Shown: piece by piece, positions 1-7,308 of the stretch | How positions within the stretch are numbered: the stretch's first letter is position 1 | Layout of the letters: each line of letters starts with the position of its first letter | Source: Prevotellaceae bacterium UBA1075 | GTDB taxonomy: Bacteria > Bacteroidota > Bacteroidia > Bacteroidales > Bacteroidaceae | Length of the DNA stretch: 29,749 nt | Direction of reading: 5' to 3' | Assembly (NCBI GenBank): GCA_002316015.1 | Contig: DCCS01000021.1 | Coordinates: 2,992 to 32,740 of the forward strand | Position numbers and translations under genes: made by a program | Notes under the pieces: model-generated | What the model was told of the DNA's origin: nothing | What the model saw: the letters and a program-made list of their open reading frames with translations, nothing else | Database searches by the model: none

Positions 1-35
1 TTTTTCTATGTTATTTACGGATGAAGGCGCAAGAC

Positions 36-430
36 AAACTGTGTCATGATACAATAAAAGTAGTTTAACACAGTTTTTCATGGACCACTTAGAAATCGTT
101 TGCAAGAGAACTGCTCGGCATGTATGTGCCTTAGAGTGGAGTGAGTGTGCCAACTTTTTTTGCAGGAGCTTCTGACGGATCTGCTGAAGCGTGGTGTCAA
201 CGACATGCTCATCTGTTGTATAGATGGCCCGAAGGGCTTCACCCAGTGTAATCCAAAGCGTATGACAAAGACCAATGGTGTCTTTCCTACCGATACGTCT
301 TTGGAGAAGCCCGTAGAACTCGCTTGTCGAAACATCCGCAAGAAATGGACTATTCCATTCTCTAATTGTGGGCAAATCTCACAGCATTTGGCGATAATAT
401 TTGGTGATAGGTTCAAAATTATGTAGTTTT
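36..430 (+). mobile_element. Decayed IS256-family insertion sequence remnant
   Basis: The stretch carries broken pieces of an IS256-family (mutator-type) transposase, listed separately. It is preceded by a 9-bp inverted pair (AAACTGTGT at 36-44 and ACACAGTTT at 68-76) that resembles the terminal inverted repeats of such elements. The terminus-like sequence lies only about 30 bases from codons for the middle of the transposase, so the N-terminal half of the gene appears to have been lost by deletion. The AT-rich composition contrasts with the chromosomal genes that follow. The family assignment is firm from the protein fragments. The exact element boundaries are an inference, and no target-site duplication could be identified. 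Confidence 0.7.
102..426 (+). pseudogene. IS256-family transposase fragment, frameshifted and internally deleted
   Basis: Reading the plus strand across frames recovers ordered blocks of an IS256-family transposase. RELLGMYV is encoded from about 105, then after a frameshift ANFFLQELL, TDLLKRGVNDMLICCIDG and KGF (to about 240). A frame change then gives VIQSV (about 249-263). The extreme C-terminal block follows directly, with VTK-like residues, GVFPTDTSLEK, NIRKKWTIPF and HLAIIFGDRFKIM, ending at TAG 424-426. Intact members are roughly 400 residues. Here the N-terminal half is missing, and so is the segment between IQSV and MTK, which normally carries the last catalytic glutamate. The fragment therefore cannot be an active transposase. 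Confidence in the family is high because the blocks occur in the right order. Confidence 0.85.
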
Positions 431-678
431 GCAATCGACAATGCTCCTTTGTTGACCGACACGATGAAAATCGTGCCGTCCGACTGAGGTTTAAGAAAAG
501 GGAATGCAAGCCTTGCCACCGTTCAATTTACACTACCATTAGAATAGTCTGAAAATAATCGTCACGTATGATGGACGCTCATCACGCGTGACCTTAATTA
601 TTAATCCGTTATGGAAATATTGCGTTTCTTGTTTTTTCTCACAACAAGTACACATCACCGCAGAAACAAGAAAAGACG
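427..678. other. Gap between IS remnant and helicase gene; no gene seen
   Basis: No convincing coding sequence is present. A perfect 6-bp hairpin with a GAAA tetraloop lies at 460-475 (CACGAT and ATCGTG arms), just after the transposase fragment, and may be its terminator or a fold belonging to the element end. No exact TAnnTTTG promoter box was found ahead of the helicase gene, so its promoter is not located. Confidence 0.4.
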
Positions 679-813
679 ATGACACAAGCGTGGTTTGGCA
701 AAAACGGGGAGGCCGTGGAAATGATAAGCAGATGGTGGAGCAAAATAGCCCCCAGCCATACACGATCCCCCGAAACAAAACGGAAAACTGCAACCAATCA
801 ACCCCAGAGGCAA

Positions 814-3045
814 ATGGAAATGAACGAAGAATCCATCATGGCATGGAACATCATAGAGAAGACGGGAGCCAACCTCTTCCTCACAGGCAAGGCAGGCACG
901 GGCAAGACCACCTTCCTCAAGGAACTGAAGCGGCTTTCGCCCAAGCGGATGGTGGTGCTGGCTCCCACAGGCATCGCAGCCATCAATGCCGGGGGAATGA
1001 CCATTCACTCGTTCTTCCAGCTGCCCTTGTCTCCCCATGTGCCTGGAACCACCTTTGGCGGGGGCGACCAGAAGCGGTATAAGTTCAGCAAGGTAAAGCG
1101 CAACATCGTCCGAAGCATCGACCTCCTGGTCATCGATGAGATCAGCATGGTGCGCAGCGACTTGCTCGATGCCGTCGATTCTGTGCTCCGACAGTACCGC
1201 AAGCGTCACGACTTGCCTTTCGGAGGCGTGCAGATTCTGATGATTGGCGACCTGCACCAGTTGGCCCCAGTGGTCACCGCACAAGACGAGGAGATGCTGC
1301 GCCCGTATTACGACACGCCCTACTTCTTCTCCAGCAACGCGCTGAAGCAGGTGGGTTACCTCACCATCGAGTTGAGAAAAGTGTATCGACAGCAAGACCA
1401 GAAGTTCATCTCACTACTCAACCAGATACGGGAGAACCGCGCCACCGCCGACACCCTCCAAGTGCTCAACCGGCGATACATCCCCAACTTCGAACCACCG
1501 AAGGATGGCAACTATATCCGCTTGACCACACACAACGCGCCAGCCCAGCATATCAACAAGCAGCAGCTGGCCGCCCTGCCATCGCAGGCTCATACCTTTA
1601 CTGCCGAGGTGGAGGGCGATTTCCCGGAATCGTCCTACCCCGCCGACTTCCAGCTTGTGCTAAAATCCGGGGCGCAGGTGATGTTCATCAAGAACGACCC
1701 GCACCATCGCTTCTACAATGGCATGATAGGCGAGGTGATGGCCATCGCAGACAACAGGATAACCGTCAGGAGCAAGGACACCGGCGAGGTGTTTGAACTG
1801 GAGAAGATGGAGTGGACCAACGCGAAATACGCCCTCAACGAGGATACCAAGGAGATAGAGGAGACGGTGGAGGGCACCTTCTGCCAATATCCCGTGCGCT
1901 TGGCCTGGGCGATTACCATCCACAAGAGCCAGGGACTGACCTTTGAGCATGCGGTCATAGATGCCTCCCGCAGTTTCACCCACGGACAGACCTATGTGGC
2001 ATTGAGCCGTTGCAAGACCCTGGGGGGCATGGTGCTCAGCCAGCCGCTCGCCCCCAGTGCCATCATCAGCGACAAGACCATCGACAGGTTCAACAGCCAG
2101 ATGGCCGCTCCCACCGGCGAGCAGGTTTCGTTCCTGGAGCAGCAGTATGCGTTGCATTGCCTCGGCGAACTCTTCGACTTCGACACCCTCGCCGCCAGCC
2201 ACGAGCGCCTGACGCGCTGCCTGGAGGAATTCTTCTGGACGAAATATCCCCATCTTGTGGACGAGTACCAGAAGACGGAGGCGGTGCTGAAGAGCCTCGT
2301 GCAAGTGGCCCGGAAGTTCAAGCCGCAATACACCGGGATGCTGTGTGCCCATGGCGATGTGGCTGATGCCGAACTGCAGGACCGCATCCACAAGGGGGCG
2401 AAATACTTCTGCGACAAGATGGGCATTCTCGTGGACCTGGTGAAGAAGACGAATCCCACCACGGACAACAAGGCGGCGAAGAAGCAATTCCAAGACCGCT
2501 TCTCCGCTTTCGGGGAGGAGGTGAGGCTGAAGTCGCGCCTCTTGCGATATGAGCAGGAAGCGGCATTCACGGTGAGTGATTACTTGAAGAAGAAGGCACT
2601 ATTCCTCCTGACTGGCGAGGAAGGCGAGGGCGACACTCCATCGGAGTCCGTGAAATCACCCAAAACCTCTGGTTCTCCAGGGTCCCCCAAGTCCTCTGGA
2701 TCATCCAGGTTCTCCGGCCTGCCGGAGAAGCCCAAAGAGCCCAAGATCCCCACCAGGGAAGTCAGCCTGGGGCTCTACCACCAAGGGCTGGGCGTGGAGC
2801 AGATAGCCGCCAGGCGAGGTCTCGTCAAGAGCACCATCATCGGACACCTCATCCCTTACGCGCTGGAGGGCAGGGTGGGACTTCGCGCCCTCATCTCCGC
2901 CGCCCACGAGCAGAAGATAAGAGCCTTCATGCGGTCACATCCCGAAATGACCCACCTGGGGAAAATCAAGGCGGTCTTGGGAGCAGACTACGACTATTCG
3001 GAGATAAGACTCGTGCACGCATTGATGGAGAAGGAAAAGGGGTGA
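814..3045 (+). CDS. PIF1-like superfamily 1 helicase with C-terminal helix-turn-helix
   Basis: This is an ATP-dependent DNA helicase of the PIF1/RecD-like superfamily 1B, expected to act in the cytoplasm on replication or recombination intermediates. From this start the Walker A motif GKAGTGKT is at residues 25-32, Walker B LLVIDEISM about residues 107-115, GDLHQLAPV around 145, and the C-terminal helicase motif AWAITIHKSQGLTFE with YVALSRC around 370-410. A helical linker and a Ser/Pro-rich hinge follow. The final roughly 95 residues (GVEQIAARRGLVKSTIIGHL) look like the HTH_40 domain found at the end of RecQ/YpbB-type helicases. The frame is open upstream to ATG 679, and ATG 820 is also possible. 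I prefer 814 because the homologous core begins right after it and the upstream 45 residues look non-conserved. It appears monocistronic. Confidence 0.88.
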   Translation: MEMNEESIMAWNIIEKTGANLFLTGKAGTGKTTFLKELKRLSPKRMVVLAPTGIAAINAGGMTIHSFFQLPLSPHVPGTTFGGGDQKRYKFSKVKRNIVRSIDLLVIDEISMVRSDLLDAVDSVLRQYRKRHDLPFGGVQILMIGDLHQLAPVVTAQDEEMLRPYYDTPYFFSSNALKQVGYLTIELRKVYRQQDQKFISLLNQIRENRATADTLQVLNRRYIPNFEPPKDGNYIRLTTHNAPAQHINKQQLAALPSQAHTFTAEVEGDFPESSYPADFQLVLKSGAQVMFIKNDPHHRFYNGMIGEVMAIADNRITVRSKDTGEVFELEKMEWTNAKYALNEDTKEIEETVEGTFCQYPVRLAWAITIHKSQGLTFEHAVIDASRSFTHGQTYVALSRCKTLGGMVLSQPLAPSAIISDKTIDRFNSQMAAPTGEQVSFLEQQYALHCLGELFDFDTLAASHERLTRCLEEFFWTKYPHLVDEYQKTEAVLKSLVQVARKFKPQYTGMLCAHGDVADAELQDRIHKGAKYFCDKMGILVDLVKKTNPTTDNKAAKKQFQDRFSAFGEEVRLKSRLLRYEQEAAFTVSDYLKKKALFLLTGEEGEGDTPSESVKSPKTSGSPGSPKSSGSSRFSGLPEKPKEPKIPTREVSLGLYHQGLGVEQIAARRGLVKSTIIGHLIPYALEGRVGLRALISAAHEQKIRAFMRSHPEMTHLGKIKAVLGADYDYSEIRLVHALMEKEKG

Positions 3046-3085
3046 GGCGCCATATACTTCCCCCAAGAAATCTGTTCCCGCCGGC

Positions 3086-3130
3086 AAAAGTGCAGTCTTG
3101 CACCGTCAGCCTGGCCCCTGCCCCACTTTT
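3086..3130 (+). terminator. Possible weak hairpin after helicase gene
   Basis: AAAAGTG (3086-3092) can pair with CACTTTT (3124-3130), and a smaller hairpin GTGCA/TGCAC lies inside (3090-3103). It falls between the helicase stop and the next promoter, where a terminator is expected. The loop is long and there is no clean T-run, so this is tentative. Confidence 0.3.
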
Positions 3131-3166
3131 CCCGCATGCGCCTGTGCGTATCTCGCTTTTTCTCCT

Positions 3167-3174
3167 TACTTTTG
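3167..3174 (+). promoter_or_regulatory. Bacteroidota -7 promoter box TACTTTTG
   Basis: Exact match to TAnnTTTG. The expected transcription start falls only a few bases before ATG 3187, so the mRNA would be nearly leaderless. No clear -33 TTG was found at the usual spacing. Confidence 0.55.
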
Positions 3175-3186
3175 TGTGCAGAAACT

Positions 3187-3651
3187 ATGGACACGACACC
3201 CACGCTGAACGCGCACAACAAGGAAGAATACGCTCCCGCACACACTGCCGAGCACCTGCTCAACCAGTTGATGGTGCGGATGTTTGGCTGCAAGAGGTCA
3301 AGAGACACGCATATCGAGCGCAAGAAGTCAAAAATCAACTACACCCTGGACACCGAGCCCACGCCCGGTCAGATACAGGAGATAGAGCGGCAGATGAACG
3401 CGCTGATTGCGCAGGACCTGCCCGTGACCTACGAGTTCGTCACGCGGGACACCATCCCGCAAGGAGTGAGGCTGGACAAGTTGCCCCGGGATGCAAGCGA
3501 GACCCTGCGCATCGTGCGCATCGGCGACTTCGACGTGTGTCCCTGCATCGGGCTGCATGTGCAGTCAACAGGCGGGATAGGATTCTTCCGCATCACCAGT
3601 ACCAGTTACCGCGATGGGTCCTTCCGCATCGTATATAAAGTGAGGGTATGA
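3187..3651 (+). CDS. Stand-alone alanyl-tRNA editing (AlaX-like, tRNA_SAD) protein
   Basis: A 154-residue protein corresponding to the second additional domain of alanyl/threonyl-tRNA synthetases. Free-standing versions of this domain hydrolyse mischarged tRNA (typically Ser- or Gly-tRNA-Ala). The zinc/catalytic signature is intact: HTAEHLL gives the HxxxH pair near residues 18-22, and CIGLH gives the CxxxH pair near residues 120-124. The C-terminus GFFRITSTSYRDGSFRIVY fits the end of this fold. The start at 3187 is chosen because a TAnnTTTG promoter box lies immediately upstream; an upstream in-frame ATG at 3136 precedes that box. The next gene follows closely or overlaps by ATGA, suggesting a two-gene operon. 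Substrate specificity cannot be read from sequence. Confidence 0.85.
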   Translation: MDTTPTLNAHNKEEYAPAHTAEHLLNQLMVRMFGCKRSRDTHIERKKSKINYTLDTEPTPGQIQEIERQMNALIAQDLPVTYEFVTRDTIPQGVRLDKLPRDASETLRIVRIGDFDVCPCIGLHVQSTGGIGFFRITSTSYRDGSFRIVYKVRV

Positions 3652-3695
3652 CCGGGCGTGGACACACACGCCCCACATCCAGCAAACAACAAGAA

Positions 3696-4124
3696 ATGGA
3701 CAACGACCACACCATCCCCACCAACTGCCCTGTGTGCCTGCATGCCGACTGCGGGGTAGCCGGCGAATGCATCTTCCAGCAGGCGTTCCGCCAGATGGGG
3801 CAGGCCGGCAAGTACCTGCGCCTAGTCAACCCCTCGCTCTGTTCCAGGGACGAGGGCTGCACCTTCTATGCCCGCAGCAGGCCTGTGCGGCTTGCCCGGG
3901 GCTTCAGGCACATGCAGGAGCACATGCTGCCCAGGCAGTACAGCCAGTTCATGACCACCCTCATCCTGCACTTCGGACGCAACCAGTACTTCAAGCGCAG
4001 GCGAGGCGACATCCTGCTCTCACCCGAAGACCAGGAGGCCGTGAGGACAGTACTGCGCCGGGTGGGAGCAGACCCCTCGATGGACTTTGACGGCTATGTG
4101 GAGGACTTACAGTGGAACCTGTAG
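3696..4124 (+). CDS. DUF6078 family protein, function unknown
   Basis: A 142-residue, cysteine-bearing cytoplasmic protein. The pattern CxxCxxxxCxxxxxC near the N-terminus (NCPVCLHADCGVAGEC), then LVNPSLCS and GCTFY, and a basic C-terminal half with FGRNQYFKRRRGD and LLSPEDQEAV, matches what I recall of the Bacteroidota-specific DUF6078 family. The cysteines could bind a metal, but this is inference. The frame is also open from ATG 3648, which overlaps the stop of the AlaX-like gene as ATGA. I prefer 3696 because related proteins begin about ten residues before the first cysteine. It is probably co-transcribed with the tRNA-editing gene. It ends directly against the palindrome cluster at 4125. 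Confidence 0.72.
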   Translation: MDNDHTIPTNCPVCLHADCGVAGECIFQQAFRQMGQAGKYLRLVNPSLCSRDEGCTFYARSRPVRLARGFRHMQEHMLPRQYSQFMTTLILHFGRNQYFKRRRGDILLSPEDQEAVRTVLRRVGADPSMDFDGYVEDLQWNL

Positions 4125-4215
4125 CCAGTACCACTTAACTGGTACTGGAGTTTCACACAACCGGAACTCCAGTACCAGGTGGCAGAAACTGCAGTACCAC
4201 TTGACTGGTACTGCA
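4125..4215. repeat. Cluster of three interlocking palindromes built on CAGTACC/GGTACTG
   Basis: CCAGTACCA/TGGTACTGG arms at 4125-4148 surround a short centre. A 14-bp perfect inverted repeat has arms at 4139-4152 and 4165-4178 (core GGTACTGGAGTT and AACTCCAGTACC). A third palindrome, TGCAGTACCA/TGGTACTGCA, spans 4190-4215. The first and third share the pattern CAGTACCACTTrACTGGTACTG. Neighbouring palindromes share arms, so alternative foldings are possible. The cluster starts one base after a stop codon and lies between convergent genes. It could be a bidirectional terminator, a binding-site array or a REP-like repeat element; there is no T-run. Confidence 0.75.
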
Positions 4216-4486
4216 CGGCAAGCCTGGCGGGAAGCCCCAGGCAGCAGCCCGACGCGCAAGAGGGGGATGTGCCTTGGCACAGGAACGCACGAGGATGCGC
4301 CCACGCGGGAGGGCGCTCCACGGCGAAAGGCAAGTTTGCGTGTCGGCAAAAAAGGGGAACAGGCATAGGCGTTTGGGGCGCGCTGTCGAAAAAGGCTCCA
4401 GTTAATCAACGCGTTGCAAACTTGCCCCAATTTCAACCGAATGACGGACAAAGAAACGTGGAGACACCTCGCGGGGAAGAACACGC
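4216..4486. other. Convergent intergenic region with long-range inverted repeat
   Basis: No gene is supported here. GGCAAGTTTGC (4329-4339) and GCAAACTTGCC (4416-4426) form a perfect 11-bp inverted repeat about 76 bases apart. The right arm abuts a 10-bp perfect palindrome CAACGCGTTG (4407-4416). Together with the preceding palindrome cluster this makes the whole convergent gap structure-rich. A small RNA cannot be excluded. Confidence 0.45.
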
Positions 4487-4990
4487 TCAGCTGTCTCCCA
4501 ACACATTATTATAATAGGTGGCGTCCCGCTCACTGAAACAGCAGATGACAACCTCGCCCTCATAGCCACTCTCGCCAATGGCCGCCAAGGCCACCCCGGC
4601 CGCATCGGCTTTTGGATAGCCATACACGCCACAACTGATGCAAGGGAAGGCAATGCTCCCGATGCCCTTCTCGCGGGCGATGTCCAAGGAAGTACGATAA
4701 CAGGATGCCAGCAAACTGGCCGCCTCCTGTTCGCTATACCGCCTATAAACAGGCCCCACCGTATGGATCACATATTTGCAAGGCAGATCGTATGCCTTTG
4801 TAATCTTGCTCTGGCCAGTCTCACACCCGTTCAGCGTCCTGCATTCCTCCAGCAGTCCGCTGCCAGCGGCCCGGTGTATCGCACCATCCACCCCACCACC
4901 GCCCAGCAGCGTATGGTTGGCGGCATTCACAATGGCTTCCACCTTCAACCGGGTGATATCGCCCACAATCACTCTGATGTTTTTTCCCAT
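4487..4990 (-). CDS. Macrodomain protein, O-acetyl-ADP-ribose deacetylase / ADP-ribose hydrolase (YmdB/MacroD type)
   Basis: A 167-residue single-domain macro protein. GDITRLKVEAIVNAANHTLLGGGGVDGAI is the ADP-ribose binding core, with the Asn in NAAN and the glycine-rich loop. HTVGPVY and SCGVYGYP form the second phosphate-binding loop and ribose pocket. This places it with MacroD/YmdB enzymes, which hydrolyse O-acetyl-ADP-ribose or remove mono-ADP-ribose from proteins. The start is secure: a strong AGGAGG (complement of 4995-5000) sits just ahead of the ATG. It is alone on the minus strand, divergent from the flavin reductase gene and convergent with the DUF6078 gene. The exact substrate is not determined. 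Confidence 0.92.
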   Translation of the reverse strand: MGKNIRVIVGDITRLKVEAIVNAANHTLLGGGGVDGAIHRAAGSGLLEECRTLNGCETGQSKITKAYDLPCKYVIHTVGPVYRRYSEQEAASLLASCYRTSLDIAREKGIGSIAFPCISCGVYGYPKADAAGVALAAIGESGYEGEVVICCFSERDATYYNNVLGDS

Positions 4991-5116
4991 AAATCCTCCT
5001 GTCCTTGTTTCCTTTTGGAGCCCCTCCCCAGAAAAGAGCGGGGGTCATACACTTTCTCGTAGCCATCACGGTATGGATTTGGCATCCATGTTTTGTGGTG
5101 CCTCTCTTGTGCGCAG

Positions 5117-5124
5117 CAAAGTTA
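5117..5124 (-). promoter_or_regulatory. Bacteroidota -7 promoter box TAACTTTG for the macrodomain gene
   Basis: Read on the minus strand this is an exact TAnnTTTG. It would start transcription near 5110 and leave a leader of about 120 bases before the start codon at 4990. A TTG lies about 15 bases upstream, shorter than the usual -33 spacing. Confidence 0.5.
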
Positions 5125-5393
5125 GCAATTATCCTTGGACAAGACGGAGCGTGGAAGGCTCTTTCTGATGACGGGCAGCGGAATGAAGCGGGAGGAAAGT
5201 CTCTGACGGCCGATTGGCGCTTTGTCCGTTACCTCTAAGCCCCCCAAAAAACATTCGGCAACCATCCCCCGGGGCTCAATTCAAGCCTTTCCAGGCCACT
5301 CGTCTGTTGGAAACGGCCAAGCCGGCCCCTCACAGATGCCACAGCCCTGCAAAAAAAGGCGGGCTTTCGCGCTCTCCTCTTGCCGAATATGCC
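5125..5393. other. Divergent intergenic region between macrodomain and flavin reductase promoters
   Basis: No coding sequence is supported; the frames open here lack plausible starts and family similarity. Apart from the flanking promoter boxes I see only a short CCCCCGGGG palindrome near 5266 and an A7 run near 5351. Confidence 0.35.
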
Positions 5394-5401
5394 TACCTTT
5401 G
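5394..5401 (+). promoter_or_regulatory. Bacteroidota -7 promoter box TACCTTTG
   Basis: Exact TAnnTTTG match, placed about 60 bases before the flavin reductase start. It is the likely promoter for the 5463-7826 gene cluster. A well-spaced -33 TTG is not evident. Confidence 0.55.
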
Positions 5402-5462
5402 CCCTGTCAGAGCCAGCCAGAATGGCAAAAACACATTAAACCAACAAGAAGGAAACAAGCAT

Positions 5463-6026
5463 ATGAAAAGTTTTACTCCAAAACCATGGGTGGTTCCACA
5501 ACCAGTGCTGATCATCGGCACATACAACACCGATGGAGTTGCCAATGCCATGAATGCCGCCTGGGCCGGACAGTGGGACAACAAGGAGATAGTAATCTCC
5601 ATGGGCAGGCACGCCACCACAGAGAACCTGGAACACAATGGCGAGTTCACCGTGGCCTTTGCCACCAGAAGCACCAGGGTGGCTGCTGATTTCGTGGGTA
5701 TTGTCTCTGCCAAGAACGACCCCAGGAAGATGGAGAAGACAGGATGGGGCATCAAGAGGGCGACAACAGTAAACGCCCCCGTGTTCACCGATTTCCCGAT
5801 GACCCTGGAGTGCCGCGTCAAGGAGAAGTACGAGGAGAGCGAGACCGGCTATTACCTCGTTGCCGAGATCGTCAATATCCTTGTGGACGAGAAGTATCTG
5901 GCCGAAGACGGAAATCCCGACCTGGAGAAGATGGAGCTGATAGTCTTTGACCCCATCCACCACGGCTATATCCTGTTGGGCAACAAGGTTGGCCAGGCTT
6001 TCTCTGACGGCAAGGCCCTGAAATAG
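5463..6026 (+). CDS. Flavin reductase family protein (FMN-binding split barrel)
   Basis: A 187-residue protein of the flavin-reductase-like/FMN-binding family, which binds FMN in a split beta-barrel and often supplies reduced flavin or acts as a small oxidoreductase. The N-terminus WVVPQPVLIIGTYNTDGVANAMNAAW is characteristic, followed by TTENLEHNGEFTVAF and DFVGIVSAKN, which are typical of the conserved FMN-contacting segments. Length is normal for the family. The start at 5463 follows AGAAGGAAA and lies a sensible distance from the TACCTTTG box; the frame remains open far upstream, but that part shows no similarity. An 8-base gap to the GNAT gene points to one transcript. The physiological acceptor is unknown. 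Confidence 0.88.
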   Translation: MKSFTPKPWVVPQPVLIIGTYNTDGVANAMNAAWAGQWDNKEIVISMGRHATTENLEHNGEFTVAFATRSTRVAADFVGIVSAKNDPRKMEKTGWGIKRATTVNAPVFTDFPMTLECRVKEKYEESETGYYLVAEIVNILVDEKYLAEDGNPDLEKMELIVFDPIHHGYILLGNKVGQAFSDGKALK

Positions 6027-6034
6027 ACAACCTG

Positions 6035-6568
6035 ATGGAAACAGAAAGGATATTGCTGCGCCGGTGGCAGGAATCAGACGCGGAGGCACTCTTCAAGTAC
6101 GCCTCAGCCCCTGACGTGGGATCCCGCGCAGGATGGCCGGCACACAAATCAATAGAAGAAAGCAGGGATGTGATCCGCGTGCTCTTCCATAATGACACGA
6201 CATGGGCAATCGTCCTCAAGGAGACTGGCGAGGCCGTCGGCTGCATGGGCTACTACACCCGCGAAACCAGCAACATCCCTATCGGGGAAAGGGACTGCGA
6301 GGTGGGCTACTGGGTGGGAAAACCATTTTGGAACAGAGGAATCTGCACCGAGGCATTGAGGCTGATGCTCGACTACTGCATTCATGTGGGGCAATTCGAA
6401 AACATCTGGGCAGACCATTTCATTGGCAATCCCGCATCGGGAAAGGTCATGGAGAAATGCGGCTTTACAGACACCGGCACACTGAACAGATGCAGCCGCC
6501 TCACGGGTGGCGACAAGGACATGGTCAAAGTGTTCAAGTACAACAGACAAGGAACCGGACAAACATGA
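6035..6568 (+). CDS. GNAT family N-acetyltransferase (RimJ/RimL-like)
   Basis: A 177-residue acetyltransferase. TERILLRRWQESDAEALFKYAS is the standard N-terminal strand and helix of the RimJ/RimL subgroup. CEVGYWVGKPFWNRGICTEAL holds the acetyl-CoA pyrophosphate-binding loop, here in the variant GxxFWNRGICTEA. NPASGKVMEKCGF is the C-terminal helix and strand that closes the fold. Members acetylate protein N-termini or small molecules, and the substrate here cannot be inferred. The gene sits 8 bases after the flavin reductase gene, and its stop overlaps the next start as ATGA, so it is probably translated in a coupled manner. Confidence 0.9.
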   Translation: METERILLRRWQESDAEALFKYASAPDVGSRAGWPAHKSIEESRDVIRVLFHNDTTWAIVLKETGEAVGCMGYYTRETSNIPIGERDCEVGYWVGKPFWNRGICTEALRLMLDYCIHVGQFENIWADHFIGNPASGKVMEKCGFTDTGTLNRCSRLTGGDKDMVKVFKYNRQGTGQT

Positions 6569-7308
6569 ACACTCCAGAAATATGCTCGGCCACAGGCATG
6601 ATGGGGCTGGTACAGAAGATGGGGTTTCTTCCTCTCCTCGACAGTGGCATTGAGGGCTTCTCTGCCGAAGACCTTGTGGCGGAGGACTGCCGCTATGTGA
6701 CATTCCCTGAAGGCGGTTGGGACTGGCCACTGTGGAAATGGAAGGGTGAAATTGTAACCGAAACACCATGTGTGTACGGTAAGTTCTTCAACAGGAAAGC
6801 CGGATTCATCAGTCTGGAATGGTGGCCAGACTTCTGCCGCTACAGGAGAAGCAAGTACCCGCGCCCTGGGGATGAGACGACTGAAGGGGCTATTCTCAAC
6901 ACGCTCAAATCCGCAGGCAGTCTCACCACCAGAGAACTGCGGGCGGCCTGCGGTTTCGGCGGCGCCTGTCACACGAAGCAAGAGCAGGGCGATGCATGTC
7001 CCGACCTTGCCTTGCAAGAAGGGGGAAGGCCGAAGGTCAAGGGAATGAGAAGCCGATTTGACAGTCATATTACCCGGCTGGAAATGGCGACTTACATCGT
7101 GACCGAGAACTTCATCTACCCCCGCGACAAGCACAACCGCGAATATGGCTGGGGATGGGCGTTGCTGAACACGCCCGAAGAACTCTATGGCAGGGAGGCT
7201 TGCCAATGCCACAGGACTCCCGAGGAATCTTACCAGAGGATTCTCGGGCACCTGAAAAGGGTCCTGCCCGACTCGCCGGACAAGCAATTGCAGAAACTAA
7301 TCGGATAA
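6565..7308 (+). CDS. AlkZ-related (YcaQ-like winged-helix) protein
   Basis: A 247-residue protein resembling the proteins annotated as AlkZ-related. They share winged-helix features with the YcaQ/AlkZ DNA glycosylases but are shorter. Visible hallmarks are WDWPLWKWKGEI, VYGKFFNRKAGFISLEWWPDF, a central winged-helix-like segment (ILNTLKSAGSLTTRELRAACGF), FDSHITRLEMATYIVTENF, and YGWGWALLNTPEELYG. The catalytic QxQ or QxD motif that defines active AlkZ enzymes is not evident, so glycosylase activity should not be assumed. The segment after GGACHTK (a Gly/Lys/Asp-rich insert) is longer than I would expect. The start overlaps the GNAT stop as ATGA, and the stop is shared with the next gene as TAATG. 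Confidence 0.72.
   Translation: MNTPEICSATGMMGLVQKMGFLPLLDSGIEGFSAEDLVAEDCRYVTFPEGGWDWPLWKWKGEIVTETPCVYGKFFNRKAGFISLEWWPDFCRYRRSKYPRPGDETTEGAILNTLKSAGSLTTRELRAACGFGGACHTKQEQGDACPDLALQEGGRPKVKGMRSRFDSHITRLEMATYIVTENFIYPRDKHNREYGWGWALLNTPEELYGREACQCHRTPEESYQRILGHLKRVLPDSPDKQLQKLIG

Noticed and set aside
78..509. 143-codon minus-strand frame opposite the IS remnant
   Set aside because: The plus-strand translation matches the IS256 transposase in order; the minus frame has no family features.
3598..3612. CCAGTACCAGTTACC inside the AlaX-like gene, similar to the downstream palindrome arms
   Set aside because: It is coding sequence (TSTSY) conserved for the protein and does not form the paired structure.
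5214..5462. N-terminal extension of the flavin reductase frame
   Set aside because: It precedes and includes the promoter box and shows no similarity to the family.
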